From contig CAMYLU010000004.1 of assembly GCA_947259485.1 (NCBI GenBank), positions 62,001-126,000 on the forward strand: 64,000 nucleotides of DNA, in the 5' to 3' direction. Origin of the DNA: an uncultured Gammaproteobacteria bacterium. Lineage in GTDB: Bacteria; Pseudomonadota; Gammaproteobacteria; GCA-001735895. The notes under the pieces are model-generated. The model made no database searches. It saw only the letters and a program-made list of their open reading frames with translations, and was not told where the DNA came from. The translations under genes and the position numbers were made by a program. The number at the start of each line of letters is the position of its first letter. Position 1 is the first letter of the stretch. Positions 49,878 through 58,023 of this stretch are shown one piece after another.

Positions 49878-52067
49878 ATGCCTAGACAGGCTTCAACCGT
49901 TATCGCTATAGTTTTACTGCTCGCTTCAGTGACGGCAAATGCCGGTCAGCAGATATGGCAGGATATGACGCTGGAACAGGCACGCTCTCGAGGTGCCGAA
50001 CCCGGGATCAGTTATTTCAACGCCGACGATGTCGCGCTGCGCAACATGCTTGGGCAGGTTCCACACCGCTCTTCAGGTGACTTCTCGCATCAAATTCAAC
50101 TGCCCATGCCGGATGGCAACCTGGCCTGGTTTCAAATCATTGAATCCCCCATCATGGAGGATGGTCTGGCCCGGCATTACCCCGATGTAAAGACCTTCAA
50201 GGTATTTGGAATCGACGATGAGTATGCTTCCGGCCGTGTCGACATCACTGCCAGGGGTTTCAGTGGAATGCTACAGACTTCAGGTGGAAGGGTTTTTATC
50301 GATCCCGACCATTCGTCAAGCCAGGCTAATTTCTATTCATCGAAATATCGAAACTCGGGCCAGCCCGGTCAGCCGTTTTCCTGTGGCGTTCACCAGCTTA
50401 ACCAGGATCGTGAATTCTCTCAAAACGCCGAAAGCAGGGCTGCGCAGCGGATTCCGGGCATGCTGCTCGAGTATCGGCTGGCGGTATCGGCGACGGAAGA
50501 GTATGTCGCTGCCTTGTATGACCACTCCAGCTCAGATTCAGCGGAAGACCAGGCCCAGGATGCTATCGTCACAGCAATCAATCGCGTCAACCAGATTTAC
50601 GAACGTGATCTGGGGATACGCCTGGTGCTGGTGGCGAACAATCAGCAACTGATCGACAACGGTGCCAACGTATCTTTCTCTAATTACGACCCGACAGCGA
50701 TGTTTAAACAAAATGCCAACTGGATTAACGCCGTGGTTGGCGTTGGCAATTATGATATCGGTCACGTGTTTAGCACTGGAGGCGGCGGTCTCGCCAGGAT
50801 TGGTTCGGTTTGTGACAATACCAGTGGTTCCGATGGGACTCGAAAGGCACATGGCGTTACCGGCCTCAGCAATCCAGTCGGCGACCCGTTTTACATAGAC
50901 TATGTCGCGCATGAAATAGGCCACCAGTTCGGTGCCGAGCATAGTTTTAACGGCATTACTTCACACTGTGGAAGTGGAAACCGGGTTGCCGCATCTGCAT
51001 TTGAACCGGGCAGCGGCTCGACCATCATGGGCTATGCCGGCATATGTGGCGTAGAGAATCTTCAGCTGAACAGCGATGACAGCTTTCACGCGGGTAGCAT
51101 ATCGCAAATTAATGCTTTCACCGATAGCGCCGGCCTGTTGGCTTGTGCAACGCAATCGCCAACCTTTAATGCCGATCCAGTTATCATGACGCCGACAGGG
51201 GACAGGGTCATACCTGTAAATACACCTTTTGTACTCGATAAAGGTGCGGTCGTCGACGCCGACCCACTGATATATCAATGGGATCAAATGAATACCGGGG
51301 CTGCGACCGATGCCAACAGTTTTGGAACCGACCTGGGCAACAACCCGCTGTTCAGGAGTTATAAACCTCGCGCCGATTCCAAGCGTCATTTTCCAGCACT
51401 GGGTACCCAGCTTAATGCCGAATTTGACGATGCTGAGGTATTACCCTGTTCGGCGCGAAATCTCGATTTCCGGATGACAGTGCGTGATCTTAACGGCGGC
51501 CAGGCTACCGATAATGTAAGGATTACGGTAGACGCGAACTCCGGTCCTTTTAGAGTTACCAGCCTCTCGAGTGCGCAGGCAATCGATGCCAGTAACTCCC
51601 TGCTGGTCGAGTGGGACGTTGCCAACACCCGGCAGGCCCCGATTAGTTGTAATAATGTCGATATCGATTTGTTGACCTTTAACGATGCGAGCTACAGTCG
51701 ATATTCGGCGCATTCGCTGCAGGCAGGAACAGCCAACGATGGACGCCAACTGATTGATTTCCCCACGCCAGATTTGTCACACCCACGTGCTCGACTCAGG
51801 GTAAAATGCAGCAATAACATATTCTACGATATATCAGATGCCGATTTGGTCATCAATGGCTCGTTGCTGTCACCCTCATACTCGGACAGCGATAATGCGA
51901 CTGTTTTTAACACCGGCGGAACGGTTGGCACGACCGCGCCTTCATGTGCTGGAAACAACATCTCCGCTTCGCGTGATGGGGGAGGCTCTGGTGCGATTGA
52001 TGCCCTGTGGCTATTGCTGATGACCGCCATGTTTACGGTCGTCAAGATACATCGTCGCTACGGCTGA
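49878..52067 (+). CDS. Secreted reprolysin-like metalloprotease B with C-terminal membrane tail
   Basis: A 729-residue paralogue of protease A with the same architecture: signal peptide to about residue 22, pro-region, metzincin domain, PKD-like domain, C-terminal tail. The zinc motif here is HEIGHQFGAEH (first histidine residue 345) with the normal glycine, and the Met-turn is GSTIMGYAG. The tail is DGGGSGAIDALWLLL then KIHRRYG, closer to GlyGly-CTERM-type sorting signals than that of A. The 3' end overlaps the convergent lipoprotein gene by 10 bp. Confidence 0.85.
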   Translation: MPRQASTVIAIVLLLASVTANAGQQIWQDMTLEQARSRGAEPGISYFNADDVALRNMLGQVPHRSSGDFSHQIQLPMPDGNLAWFQIIESPIMEDGLARHYPDVKTFKVFGIDDEYASGRVDITARGFSGMLQTSGGRVFIDPDHSSSQANFYSSKYRNSGQPGQPFSCGVHQLNQDREFSQNAESRAAQRIPGMLLEYRLAVSATEEYVAALYDHSSSDSAEDQAQDAIVTAINRVNQIYERDLGIRLVLVANNQQLIDNGANVSFSNYDPTAMFKQNANWINAVVGVGNYDIGHVFSTGGGGLARIGSVCDNTSGSDGTRKAHGVTGLSNPVGDPFYIDYVAHEIGHQFGAEHSFNGITSHCGSGNRVAASAFEPGSGSTIMGYAGICGVENLQLNSDDSFHAGSISQINAFTDSAGLLACATQSPTFNADPVIMTPTGDRVIPVNTPFVLDKGAVVDADPLIYQWDQMNTGAATDANSFGTDLGNNPLFRSYKPRADSKRHFPALGTQLNAEFDDAEVLPCSARNLDFRMTVRDLNGGQATDNVRITVDANSGPFRVTSLSSAQAIDASNSLLVEWDVANTRQAPISCNNVDIDLLTFNDASYSRYSAHSLQAGTANDGRQLIDFPTPDLSHPRARLRVKCSNNIFYDISDADLVINGSLLSPSYSDSDNATVFNTGGTVGTTAPSCAGNNISASRDGGGSGAIDALWLLLMTAMFTVVKIHRRYG

Positions 52068-52435
52068 CAGTGAACCATGATGATAGCGTTGTACTGGAGC
52101 GCATAGCTACGGGCTTTCTGCATCAGGCGCAGGTGCTCGTCGCTGCGCACAACATCAGAAATGCCTTCAATTAATTGAACTCCACATTGTTCTTCATACT
52201 TCAGCGCATCTTCCGCTTCGATTCCCGGGATATTGACGGAACGGGTAGCCAAACCGAGCAGCCGCAAGTCGTTTTGTTTAACCGCCTGGTTGGCATCAGC
52301 CTGCGGATCGGCCGCATCCAGCCATTGCAATTTCTGTACGTAGGGGTCGATCGTGTTTGATGAGGTCGCACATGCCGCCTGCATGCAACAAATTGTTGCA
52401 AGCAAAACTGCGTATAGTCTGGATCCTCGTATCAC
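52058..52435 (-). CDS. Small predicted lipoprotein, unknown function
   Basis: A 125-residue protein probably starting at GTG 52435. The first 22 residues form a lipoprotein-like signal with CMQAAC; the lipobox is imperfect because glutamine occupies position -3. The mature part is acidic and rich in alanine and leucine. The frame is open upstream to 52513, but that would run through the tRNA-Leu gene. Its 3' end is duplicated at 49428-49514. Function unknown. Confidence 0.65.
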   Translation of the reverse strand: MIRGSRLYAVLLATICCMQAACATSSNTIDPYVQKLQWLDAADPQADANQAVKQNDLRLLGLATRSVNIPGIEAEDALKYEEQCGVQLIEGISDVVRSDEHLRLMQKARSYALQYNAIIMVHCQP

Positions 52436-52463
52436 TGCAAAACCACGCTGGTAATATCTCTGT

Positions 52464-52550
52464 TGGTGCCCAGGAGAGGACTTGAACCTCCACGACCGTA
52501 CGGTCACTAGCACCTGAAGCTAGCGCGTCTACCAATTCCGCCACCTGGGC
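52464..52550 (-). tRNA. leuT: tRNA-Leu (anticodon CAG)
   Basis: An 87-base tRNA with encoded CCA (plus-strand tgg at 52464-52466). The acceptor stem pairs GCCCAGG with CCTGGGC, the D-arm contains GGCGGAATTGGTAGACGC, the anticodon loop is TTCAGGT (CAG), a long variable arm marks it as class II leucine tRNA, and the T-arm has GGTTCAAGTCC. It closely resembles E. coli tRNA-Leu(CAG). Confidence 0.97.
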
Positions 52551-52560
52551 ATGGCGCGGG

Positions 52561-52590
52561 AATATACACCACCTGGTAGTTGCTCGGCAA
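52561..52590 (-). promoter_or_regulatory. Promoter of tRNA-Leu
   Basis: Reading the minus strand, TTGCCG (52590-52585) and TATATT (52566-52561) are 18 bases apart, ten bases upstream of the tRNA. The bases between the -10 and the tRNA (CCCGCGCC) form the G+C-rich discriminator typical of stringently controlled stable-RNA promoters. Confidence 0.7.
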
Positions 52591-52628
52591 ATGTTTCTAT
52601 ATACTCGCGATCTTGCTATGGATAACCT

Positions 52629-54899
52629 ATGCCCAGAAAATCTAAAACAACCACCAAAGACCCTTTCCACAAGCGTGAACAAGCCAAGTACGACCAGCCG
52701 ATAGCAAGCCGAGAGCATCTGCTCGAACTGCTTAAATCGCAGAAGGTCCCGCTGCCACAGGAGCATATTGCGGAAACGCTGGGATACCAGGATGAATCCA
52801 GGCAGGAAGCGCTACGACGACGACTGCAGGCAATGGTGCGCGATGGCCAGCTATTCCGCAATCGCCGCGGCGGTTACCTGAGTTTCGATCACATGGACCT
52901 CGAGAAAGGCTACGTGCAGTCGCACGCCGATGGTTTTGGATTCGTAACACCGGAATCCGGTGGCAAGGACATATTTTTACCGGCTAGCCAAATGCGTACG
53001 CTGATGAACGGTGACAAGGTGGCGGTTAAAATCACCGGTGTCGATAAGCGACGCGAGCGTGCCGAAGGCGCTCTTGTCTCGGTGCTCGAGCGTTCCCACG
53101 AAACCCTGGTCGGGCGATACTACCGCGAGAGCGGTATCGAGTTCGTGGTACCGGATGACAAACGCCTGGTGCAGGATGTTTTGCTCAATCGTGAAGTCGG
53201 TCACAAAGCAAGTCCGGGCGATATCGTGCTGGTTCGCATCACCGAGTACCCGTCGCATCATAACCAGCCGATAGGACTGATTGAGCACGTGTTGGGGAAG
53301 GAAAATGCCCCCGGAATGGAAGTCACCATCGCGGTCAATACGCACCACATTCCGCACCAGTGGAACGATGCCGTACTGAAGTCGGTACGCAACCTGAATA
53401 ATCGGGTTGCACAGGGCGATAAGAAGGACAGGCGAGACCTGCGTGATCTTGCTTTCGTGACCATCGACGGCGCCGATGCGCGTGATTTTGATGATGCCGT
53501 TTACTGTGAACCAATAGCAAACGGATACCGCCTTTATGTCGCAATTGCCGACGTCGCGCACTATGTAAAAGTGGGGACCCCGCTTGATCTTGAAGCCTGC
53601 AACCGTGGCACCTCGGTATATTTCCCGGGTGAGGTCATTCCGATGTTGCCCGAGGTTCTGTCGAATGGATTGTGTTCATTAAATCCTGATGTCGATCGCC
53701 TGTGCCTGGTCTGTTGTATGGATATCAATTACCAGGGTACGATCAAGCAATTCGATTTTTTTGAGGCCGTGATTCACTCGAAGGCACGTCTTATTTATGA
53801 AAATGTGGCGGCTGTGTTATTCGAAGGTAGCAAGACTCGCGGTAAAACCATCGGCAAGGTATTTGATGAACTCGAGTGTCTCAAGCAGGTTTACCAGGCC
53901 CTATCGAAGGCGCGTCGGCGACGCCATGCAATCGAGTTTGAAACCCGGGAAGTAATATTCAAGTATGATCGTCAACGCAAAATCGAGGCTATCCTGCCGT
54001 ACCAGCGAAACCAGGCACACCAGTTGATCGAGGAATGCATGATCGCGGCGAACATCTGTGCTGCCAGGCTCCTGAAGAAAATCAAGTTGCCAACTCTTTA
54101 TCGCAACCACGAAGGTGTCAATGCCGATAAACTGCCGAATTTGCAGGAGTTCCTGGCCAGTTTTGGAATCGCGCTCGGCACTGAAAACCCTAAACCGGTT
54201 GACTATGCAAGGGTAGTCGAAGAGTCGCGTGCGCGTGCCGAAGCTGACATGATACAAACCGTGGTGTTGCGCTCGATGCTGCAGGCGAGTTATAGCCCTG
54301 ACCCAAAAGTCGGTCATTTCGGACTGGCCCTGAAAGACTATGCACATTTTACCTCGCCCATTCGACGCTATCCTGATCTGCTGGTACACCGCGCCATCAA
54401 ACACTGGATAGGCAACAATGACGCCTCCGGCTTCGGTTATGATCTGGCGCAGATGACTGCGCTTGGAGAATCCTGCTCGCGCTATGAGCGCCGTGCGGAT
54501 GACGCAACGCGCGATGCGGCAGACTGGCTTAAATGCGAGTTTCTGCAGAAGCATATCGGCAAGCAGTATTCCGGCATTGTTACCGGTGTAACCAATTTCG
54601 GACTGTTTGTTCAACTGGATGATTTATTGATCGACGGCCTGGTACACGTGACTGCACTCAAGCGCGATTATTACCAGTTTGATCCGGCGCACCATCGACT
54701 GGTGGGCGAATTGACGGGACGCATTTACCGGCTTGGCGATCGGCTGCAGGTCGAAGTTGCAAGGGTGAACCTCGAGGACCGCAAGATTGATTTTGACCTG
54801 GCCGGAATAGCCGAAGACAAACCACCGGTAAAAGCCAAGCGCAGAGGGAAAAAGCGTCAGTCCCGCAACAAATCAAGGACTCGATCCAGGTCCAGATGA
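52629..54899 (+). CDS. rnr: Ribonuclease R
   Basis: A 756-residue 3'-5' exoribonuclease able to digest structured RNA. An N-terminal helix-turn-helix-like region (residues about 20-80) and cold-shock domains precede the RNB catalytic domain with DGADARDFDDAVY and FTSPIRRYPDLLVHR. An S1 domain (YSGIVTGVTNFGLFVQL) and a strongly basic Arg/Lys/Ser tail follow. Its stop overlaps the rlmB start (ATGA), the standard gene order. Confidence 0.96.
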   Translation: MPRKSKTTTKDPFHKREQAKYDQPIASREHLLELLKSQKVPLPQEHIAETLGYQDESRQEALRRRLQAMVRDGQLFRNRRGGYLSFDHMDLEKGYVQSHADGFGFVTPESGGKDIFLPASQMRTLMNGDKVAVKITGVDKRRERAEGALVSVLERSHETLVGRYYRESGIEFVVPDDKRLVQDVLLNREVGHKASPGDIVLVRITEYPSHHNQPIGLIEHVLGKENAPGMEVTIAVNTHHIPHQWNDAVLKSVRNLNNRVAQGDKKDRRDLRDLAFVTIDGADARDFDDAVYCEPIANGYRLYVAIADVAHYVKVGTPLDLEACNRGTSVYFPGEVIPMLPEVLSNGLCSLNPDVDRLCLVCCMDINYQGTIKQFDFFEAVIHSKARLIYENVAAVLFEGSKTRGKTIGKVFDELECLKQVYQALSKARRRRHAIEFETREVIFKYDRQRKIEAILPYQRNQAHQLIEECMIAANICAARLLKKIKLPTLYRNHEGVNADKLPNLQEFLASFGIALGTENPKPVDYARVVEESRARAEADMIQTVVLRSMLQASYSPDPKVGHFGLALKDYAHFTSPIRRYPDLLVHRAIKHWIGNNDASGFGYDLAQMTALGESCSRYERRADDATRDAADWLKCEFLQKHIGKQYSGIVTGVTNFGLFVQLDDLLIDGLVHVTALKRDYYQFDPAHHRLVGELTGRIYRLGDRLQVEVARVNLEDRKIDFDLAGIAEDKPPVKAKRRGKKRQSRNKSRTRSRSR

Positions 54900-55639
54900 G
54901 TAGCAGTTTTATTTACGGAGTCCATGCGGTCGCGCGTCGTCTGCAACGGGCGCCGGAGCTTTGTATAGAGCTGATTTGTGCTGATAAGCGTAATCCCCGG
55001 TTGCTGCAGCTTATCGATCAGGCGCGCAACGCCGGGGTTGCGGTACGCACCGAACCTCGCGCACAATTGACACGACTCAGCGGCAGCGATAAACACCAGG
55101 GTTGTCTGCTGAAAACTCAGGATTTGGCACCGGTGATGGACTTCCAGCAATGTTTACGTGACGTGAATCGAAGCTCGTTGCTACTGGTACTCGATGGAAT
55201 ACAGGACCCCCATAATCTTGGCGCCTGCTTGCGTAGCGCCGACGCTTGCGGCGTTAACGCGGTGATTATTCCCCGCGATCGTGCGGTCAAGGTGAATGCA
55301 ACCGTGCGCAAGGTTGCCGCCGGTGGTGCCGAGTCGGTGCCGATAATCGAAGTAACCAACATGGCGCGCAGTTTGAAAGACCTGAAACAGGCCGGTGTCT
55401 GGATTTACGGTACCAGCGATATGGCCGAGGACAGCCTCTATGACCACGACTATAGCGGTCCCGTGGCACTGGTCATGGGCGCCGAAGGATCGGGTTTGCG
55501 CCGACTGACCCTCGAATCCTGTGATCATCTGGTAAAGCTGCCGATGCAGGGACAGGTCGAAAGCCTCAATGTCTCGGTCGCAACCGGCGTCTGCCTATAC
55601 GAAATTCTGCGCTCCAGAAGCGCTTGCGGCCGGCACTAG
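54896..55639 (+). CDS. rlmB: 23S rRNA (guanosine-2'-O)-methyltransferase RlmB
   Basis: A 247-residue SPOUT methyltransferase that modifies G2251 in the ribosomal P-loop. The N-terminal L30e-like domain (YGVHAVARRLQ) leads to the knotted catalytic domain with LDGIQDPHNLGACLRSA, VMGAEGSGLRRLT and LPMQGQVESLNVSVA. Coupled to rnr by a four-base overlap. Confidence 0.96.
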   Translation: MSSSFIYGVHAVARRLQRAPELCIELICADKRNPRLLQLIDQARNAGVAVRTEPRAQLTRLSGSDKHQGCLLKTQDLAPVMDFQQCLRDVNRSSLLLVLDGIQDPHNLGACLRSADACGVNAVIIPRDRAVKVNATVRKVAAGGAESVPIIEVTNMARSLKDLKQAGVWIYGTSDMAEDSLYDHDYSGPVALVMGAEGSGLRRLTLESCDHLVKLPMQGQVESLNVSVATGVCLYEILRSRSACGRH

Positions 55640-55652
55640 GGTCGGGTAGAAT
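55624..55652 (+). promoter_or_regulatory. Promoter of the rpsF operon
   Basis: TTGCGG (55624-55629) and TAGAAT (55647-55652) are exactly 17 bases apart, with a G+C-rich discriminator (CCGCGCTC) after the -10, as at growth-rate-controlled promoters. It overlaps the end of rlmB. The leader of about 85 bases includes a small hairpin at 55702-55720 with one bulged A, which might be an S6:S18-responsive element; that is only a suggestion. Confidence 0.6.
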
Positions 55653-55744
55653 CCGCGCTCGCGAGTCGACCGTCGCAAAAGGCAGGTTGACGCTCCTTGC
55701 TCCACAGGCTTTATCCTGGGGGCATTATCCCAAGAGGAGAACAA

Positions 55745-56245
55745 ATGAGACATTACGAAATCGTGTTTCTGGTCCACCCTGACCAGAGTGAGCAAGTGCC
55801 CGCGATGGTGGAACGCTATCGCAACATGATTACCGGTTCCGGTGGCGCAGTCCATCGCGAAGAGGACTGGGGTCGGCGTCAGCTCGAATTCCCGATCAAG
55901 AAAATTCACAAGGCGCATTATTTGCTGATGAACATCGAGTGCAATAAAGAGATACTCGACGAACTGGAGTCAGCGTTTCGTTTTAACGATGCGGTTCTAC
56001 GACACCTGACGCTTACCTGTAAATCGGCAGTCACCGAGAAATCGGCCATGATGATGGAAGTCGAGCGCGAGGAATCAGCAAAATCCAGCGATCGCAGACC
56101 TGCAGCCAGCGATGATGTCGTTGAAACTGTCGAAACTCCGGCTGATACCGATGATGTCGAGCCAGTTACAGAAACCGAGGTGGTCGCCGAGATCGAAGCA
56201 GATGCCGAAGTTGAAGCCAGCAAACTTGAAGAAGAGGTGAATTAA
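55745..56245 (+). CDS. rpsF: 30S ribosomal protein S6
   Basis: A 166-residue S6. The conserved core ([14 protein letters not shown], then [25 protein letters not shown] in pieces) ends near residue 100. The remaining 65 residues form a highly acidic Glu/Asp/Val/Thr tail, longer than usual; E. coli S6 also has an acidic tail, extended by RimK. ATG 55745 follows AGGAG; ATG 55697 upstream is not supported. Confidence 0.96.
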   Translation: MRHYEIVFLVHPDQSEQVPAMVERYRNMITGSGGAVHREEDWGRRQLEFPIKKIHKAHYLLMNIECNKEILDELESAFRFNDAVLRHLTLTCKSAVTEKSAMMMEVEREESAKSSDRRPAASDDVVETVETPADTDDVEPVTETEVVAEIEADAEVEASKLEEEVN

Positions 56246-56247
56246 CT

Positions 56248-56481
56248 ATGTCACGCTATTTTCGTCGCAAGCGTTTTTGCAAATTCACTGCGGAAGGCAC
56301 CGATCAGATCGATTACAAGGATCTGGAAACACTGAAAGAATACATTACCGAAACCGGTAAAATTGTACCGAGTCGGGTTACGGGTACCAAAGCAAAGTAC
56401 CAGCGGCAGTTGGCGACAGCGATCAAGCGTGCCAGGTTTCTTTCCTTGCTGCCTTATACCGATCAGCACAAGCTGAGGTAA
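56248..56481 (+). CDS. rpsR: 30S ribosomal protein S18
   Basis: A 77-residue S18, complete: [14 protein letters not shown] at the start, [19 protein letters not shown], then [21 protein letters not shown]. It binds with S6 in the small subunit platform. It starts two bases after the rpsF stop. Confidence 0.97.
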   Translation: MSRYFRRKRFCKFTAEGTDQIDYKDLETLKEYITETGKIVPSRVTGTKAKYQRQLATAIKRARFLSLLPYTDQHKLR

Positions 56482-56499
56482 ACCCGGGAGGGTGTCACC

Positions 56500-57438
56500 T
56501 TGTTGGCACTGGCAAGATTTAGCCTTAAAGGACCCTACCAGGCAGCGGCGGTTGTCGGCCTGCTCGCGGTGCTGGCGGTGTTTATACCGCCGATGGCCCC
56601 GAATACGGTACTGGGGCTGCTGGCCGGGTCCGTGTGCATGTTGCTGTCATGTGTGCTGGTGGGATTGATAATACTGACCCAGGGATCGGTATCGGGGCTC
56701 AAGGCAATAGGGGTCTCGATCCTCGGGATCACCCTGGTTGCATGGGTTCTGATCAGTGCCCCCGAGCTGGGATTATGGACCGGGCTGGTGCAATGGTTGC
56801 CGATTATCTTGCTGACGCAGACACTGCGCAGTAGCAAGTCGCTGGCGCTGACGATGCTGGCAGGCCTGGCATTAGGGGCGGTCGGTATTGCCGTCCAGTA
56901 CCTGGCCTGGAGTGACCTGGAAGCCGAGATGATATCCCAGGTGATTCAGCGCATGGGGCAGGTCGAGCAGATGGACGAAGCGCTGGTCGAAAGAAACCTG
57001 CAGCTGGTGCGTGTGTTCGTGTTAGCGGTAGTGGCCATGGCCTACCTGGTATTCATGCTGATTGTTCTGGTCGCCAGATGGATGCAGGCCAGCCTTGCCG
57101 AGTCGCAGGGTTTTAGCCAGGAATTTCGGGCCTTGTCGCTCGGAAAGCCTGCAGCCCTCGGGGCATTGGTACTGATGGTGGTTAGTTTCTGGATTGAGCA
57201 ACCCTGGTTGATCAGCCTGGCGTTCCTGGTGGTGGTTGCGTTTATGTTTCAGGGCATAGCGGTGGTACACAGCAAGCTTGCGCCGCGCAAGCAGGTACGC
57301 TTGTTGCTGGTACTGTTTTATACGCTATTGCTGGTTTTCCCGCAGGTAGTGGCTTTAACCGCTATCACCGGGGTGATTGATAACTGGTTGGTTTTCAGGA
57401 AGAATTCTGCAAAGCCGAGTGATGAAAATGAACTTTGA
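56500..57438 (+). CDS. DUF2232-type polytopic membrane protein
   Basis: A 312-residue protein with about eight hydrophobic segments (for example AAAVVGLLAVLAVFIPPMAP and a C-terminal LLVLFYTLLLVFPQVVAL), of the DUF2232/YybS-like group commonly placed between rpsR and rplI in gammaproteobacteria. Function unknown. The start is TTG 56500, with GGGAGG about eight bases upstream. Confidence 0.82.
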   Translation: MLALARFSLKGPYQAAAVVGLLAVLAVFIPPMAPNTVLGLLAGSVCMLLSCVLVGLIILTQGSVSGLKAIGVSILGITLVAWVLISAPELGLWTGLVQWLPIILLTQTLRSSKSLALTMLAGLALGAVGIAVQYLAWSDLEAEMISQVIQRMGQVEQMDEALVERNLQLVRVFVLAVVAMAYLVFMLIVLVARWMQASLAESQGFSQEFRALSLGKPAALGALVLMVVSFWIEQPWLISLAFLVVVAFMFQGIAVVHSKLAPRKQVRLLLVLFYTLLLVFPQVVALTAITGVIDNWLVFRKNSAKPSDENEL

Positions 57439-57452
57439 GAAGAGGTAATCTG

Positions 57453-57908
57453 ATGGAAGTTATCCTGTTGGAAAATATTGAAAACCTGGGCTCGGTGGGC
57501 GACAAGGTCAGTGTCAAGTCCGGCTTTGCGCGTAATTACCTGGTACCGCAGGCCAAGGCCAAGGTTGCGACCGCTGAAAACGTGGCCGAGTTCGAAGCAC
57601 GTCGTGCGGAACTTGAAAAAGCCGCTGCCGAAGCCAAAGCGACCGCGGAGAAGCGCAAACAGACGATCGAGGCACTGGGTGTTATAGAAGTCAGCGCGCT
57701 GGTCGGGGCCGAAGGCAAACTGTTTGGCTCGATTGGGGTCGCCGATGTATGCGAGGCGATAGCTACTCTTGGTGAAACCGTGGAAAAAAGCGAAATCCGT
57801 ATGCCGGAGGGTGCTTTGCGAGTCGTTGGGGAGCATATTGTCGATATTCATCTTTACACCGATATAGACACCCAGGTGACGATTAACATAGTCGGCGAGG
57901 AGCAATAG
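57453..57908 (+). CDS. rplI: 50S ribosomal protein L9
   Basis: A 151-residue L9. The N-terminal domain MEVILLENIENLGSVGD then VSVKSGFARNYLVPQ is followed by the long connecting helix rich in Ala/Glu and the C-terminal rRNA-binding domain. ATG 57453 gives the standard N-terminus; the frame is open 18 bases further. Confidence 0.97.
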   Translation: MEVILLENIENLGSVGDKVSVKSGFARNYLVPQAKAKVATAENVAEFEARRAELEKAAAEAKATAEKRKQTIEALGVIEVSALVGAEGKLFGSIGVADVCEAIATLGETVEKSEIRMPEGALRVVGEHIVDIHLYTDIDTQVTINIVGEEQ

Positions 57909-57930
57909 TCCCCAATCCGTAATAAATTTT

Positions 57931-57962
57931 AAAAGGCTGCTACTTTAGTGGCCTTTTTCTTT
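57931..57962 (+). terminator. Terminator after rplI
   Basis: AAAAGGC (57931-57937) pairs with GCCTTTT (57951-57957) and the T-rich run continues to about 57962. The position 23 bp after rplI fits the end of the ribosomal operon. Confidence 0.7.
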
Positions 57963-58023
57963 TCGGTGTCGGCAAAAAAGGTTTATCATTACCGACCCAT
58001 GTCGATCTTCCATTTCGTTAAAT

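Larger units (their letters stand above)
49574..52165. repeat. Tandem duplication, copy B
   Basis: Second copy of the purA-end/protease/lipoprotein-end unit, 2.59 kb, nearly the same length as copy A. Here the lipoprotein gene is complete because it runs on past the unit, while the purA part is only a fragment. This layout is what a simple head-to-tail duplication produces. Confidence 0.75.

Noticed and set aside
47234-52067. Protease pair as one gene split by frameshift
   Set aside because: Both have full signal peptides, catalytic domains and C-terminal tails with about 460 bp between, so they are two complete genes.
53901-54614. 237-codon open frame antisense to rnr
   Set aside because: Inside the RNB domain coding region of RNase R; no start signal or domain.
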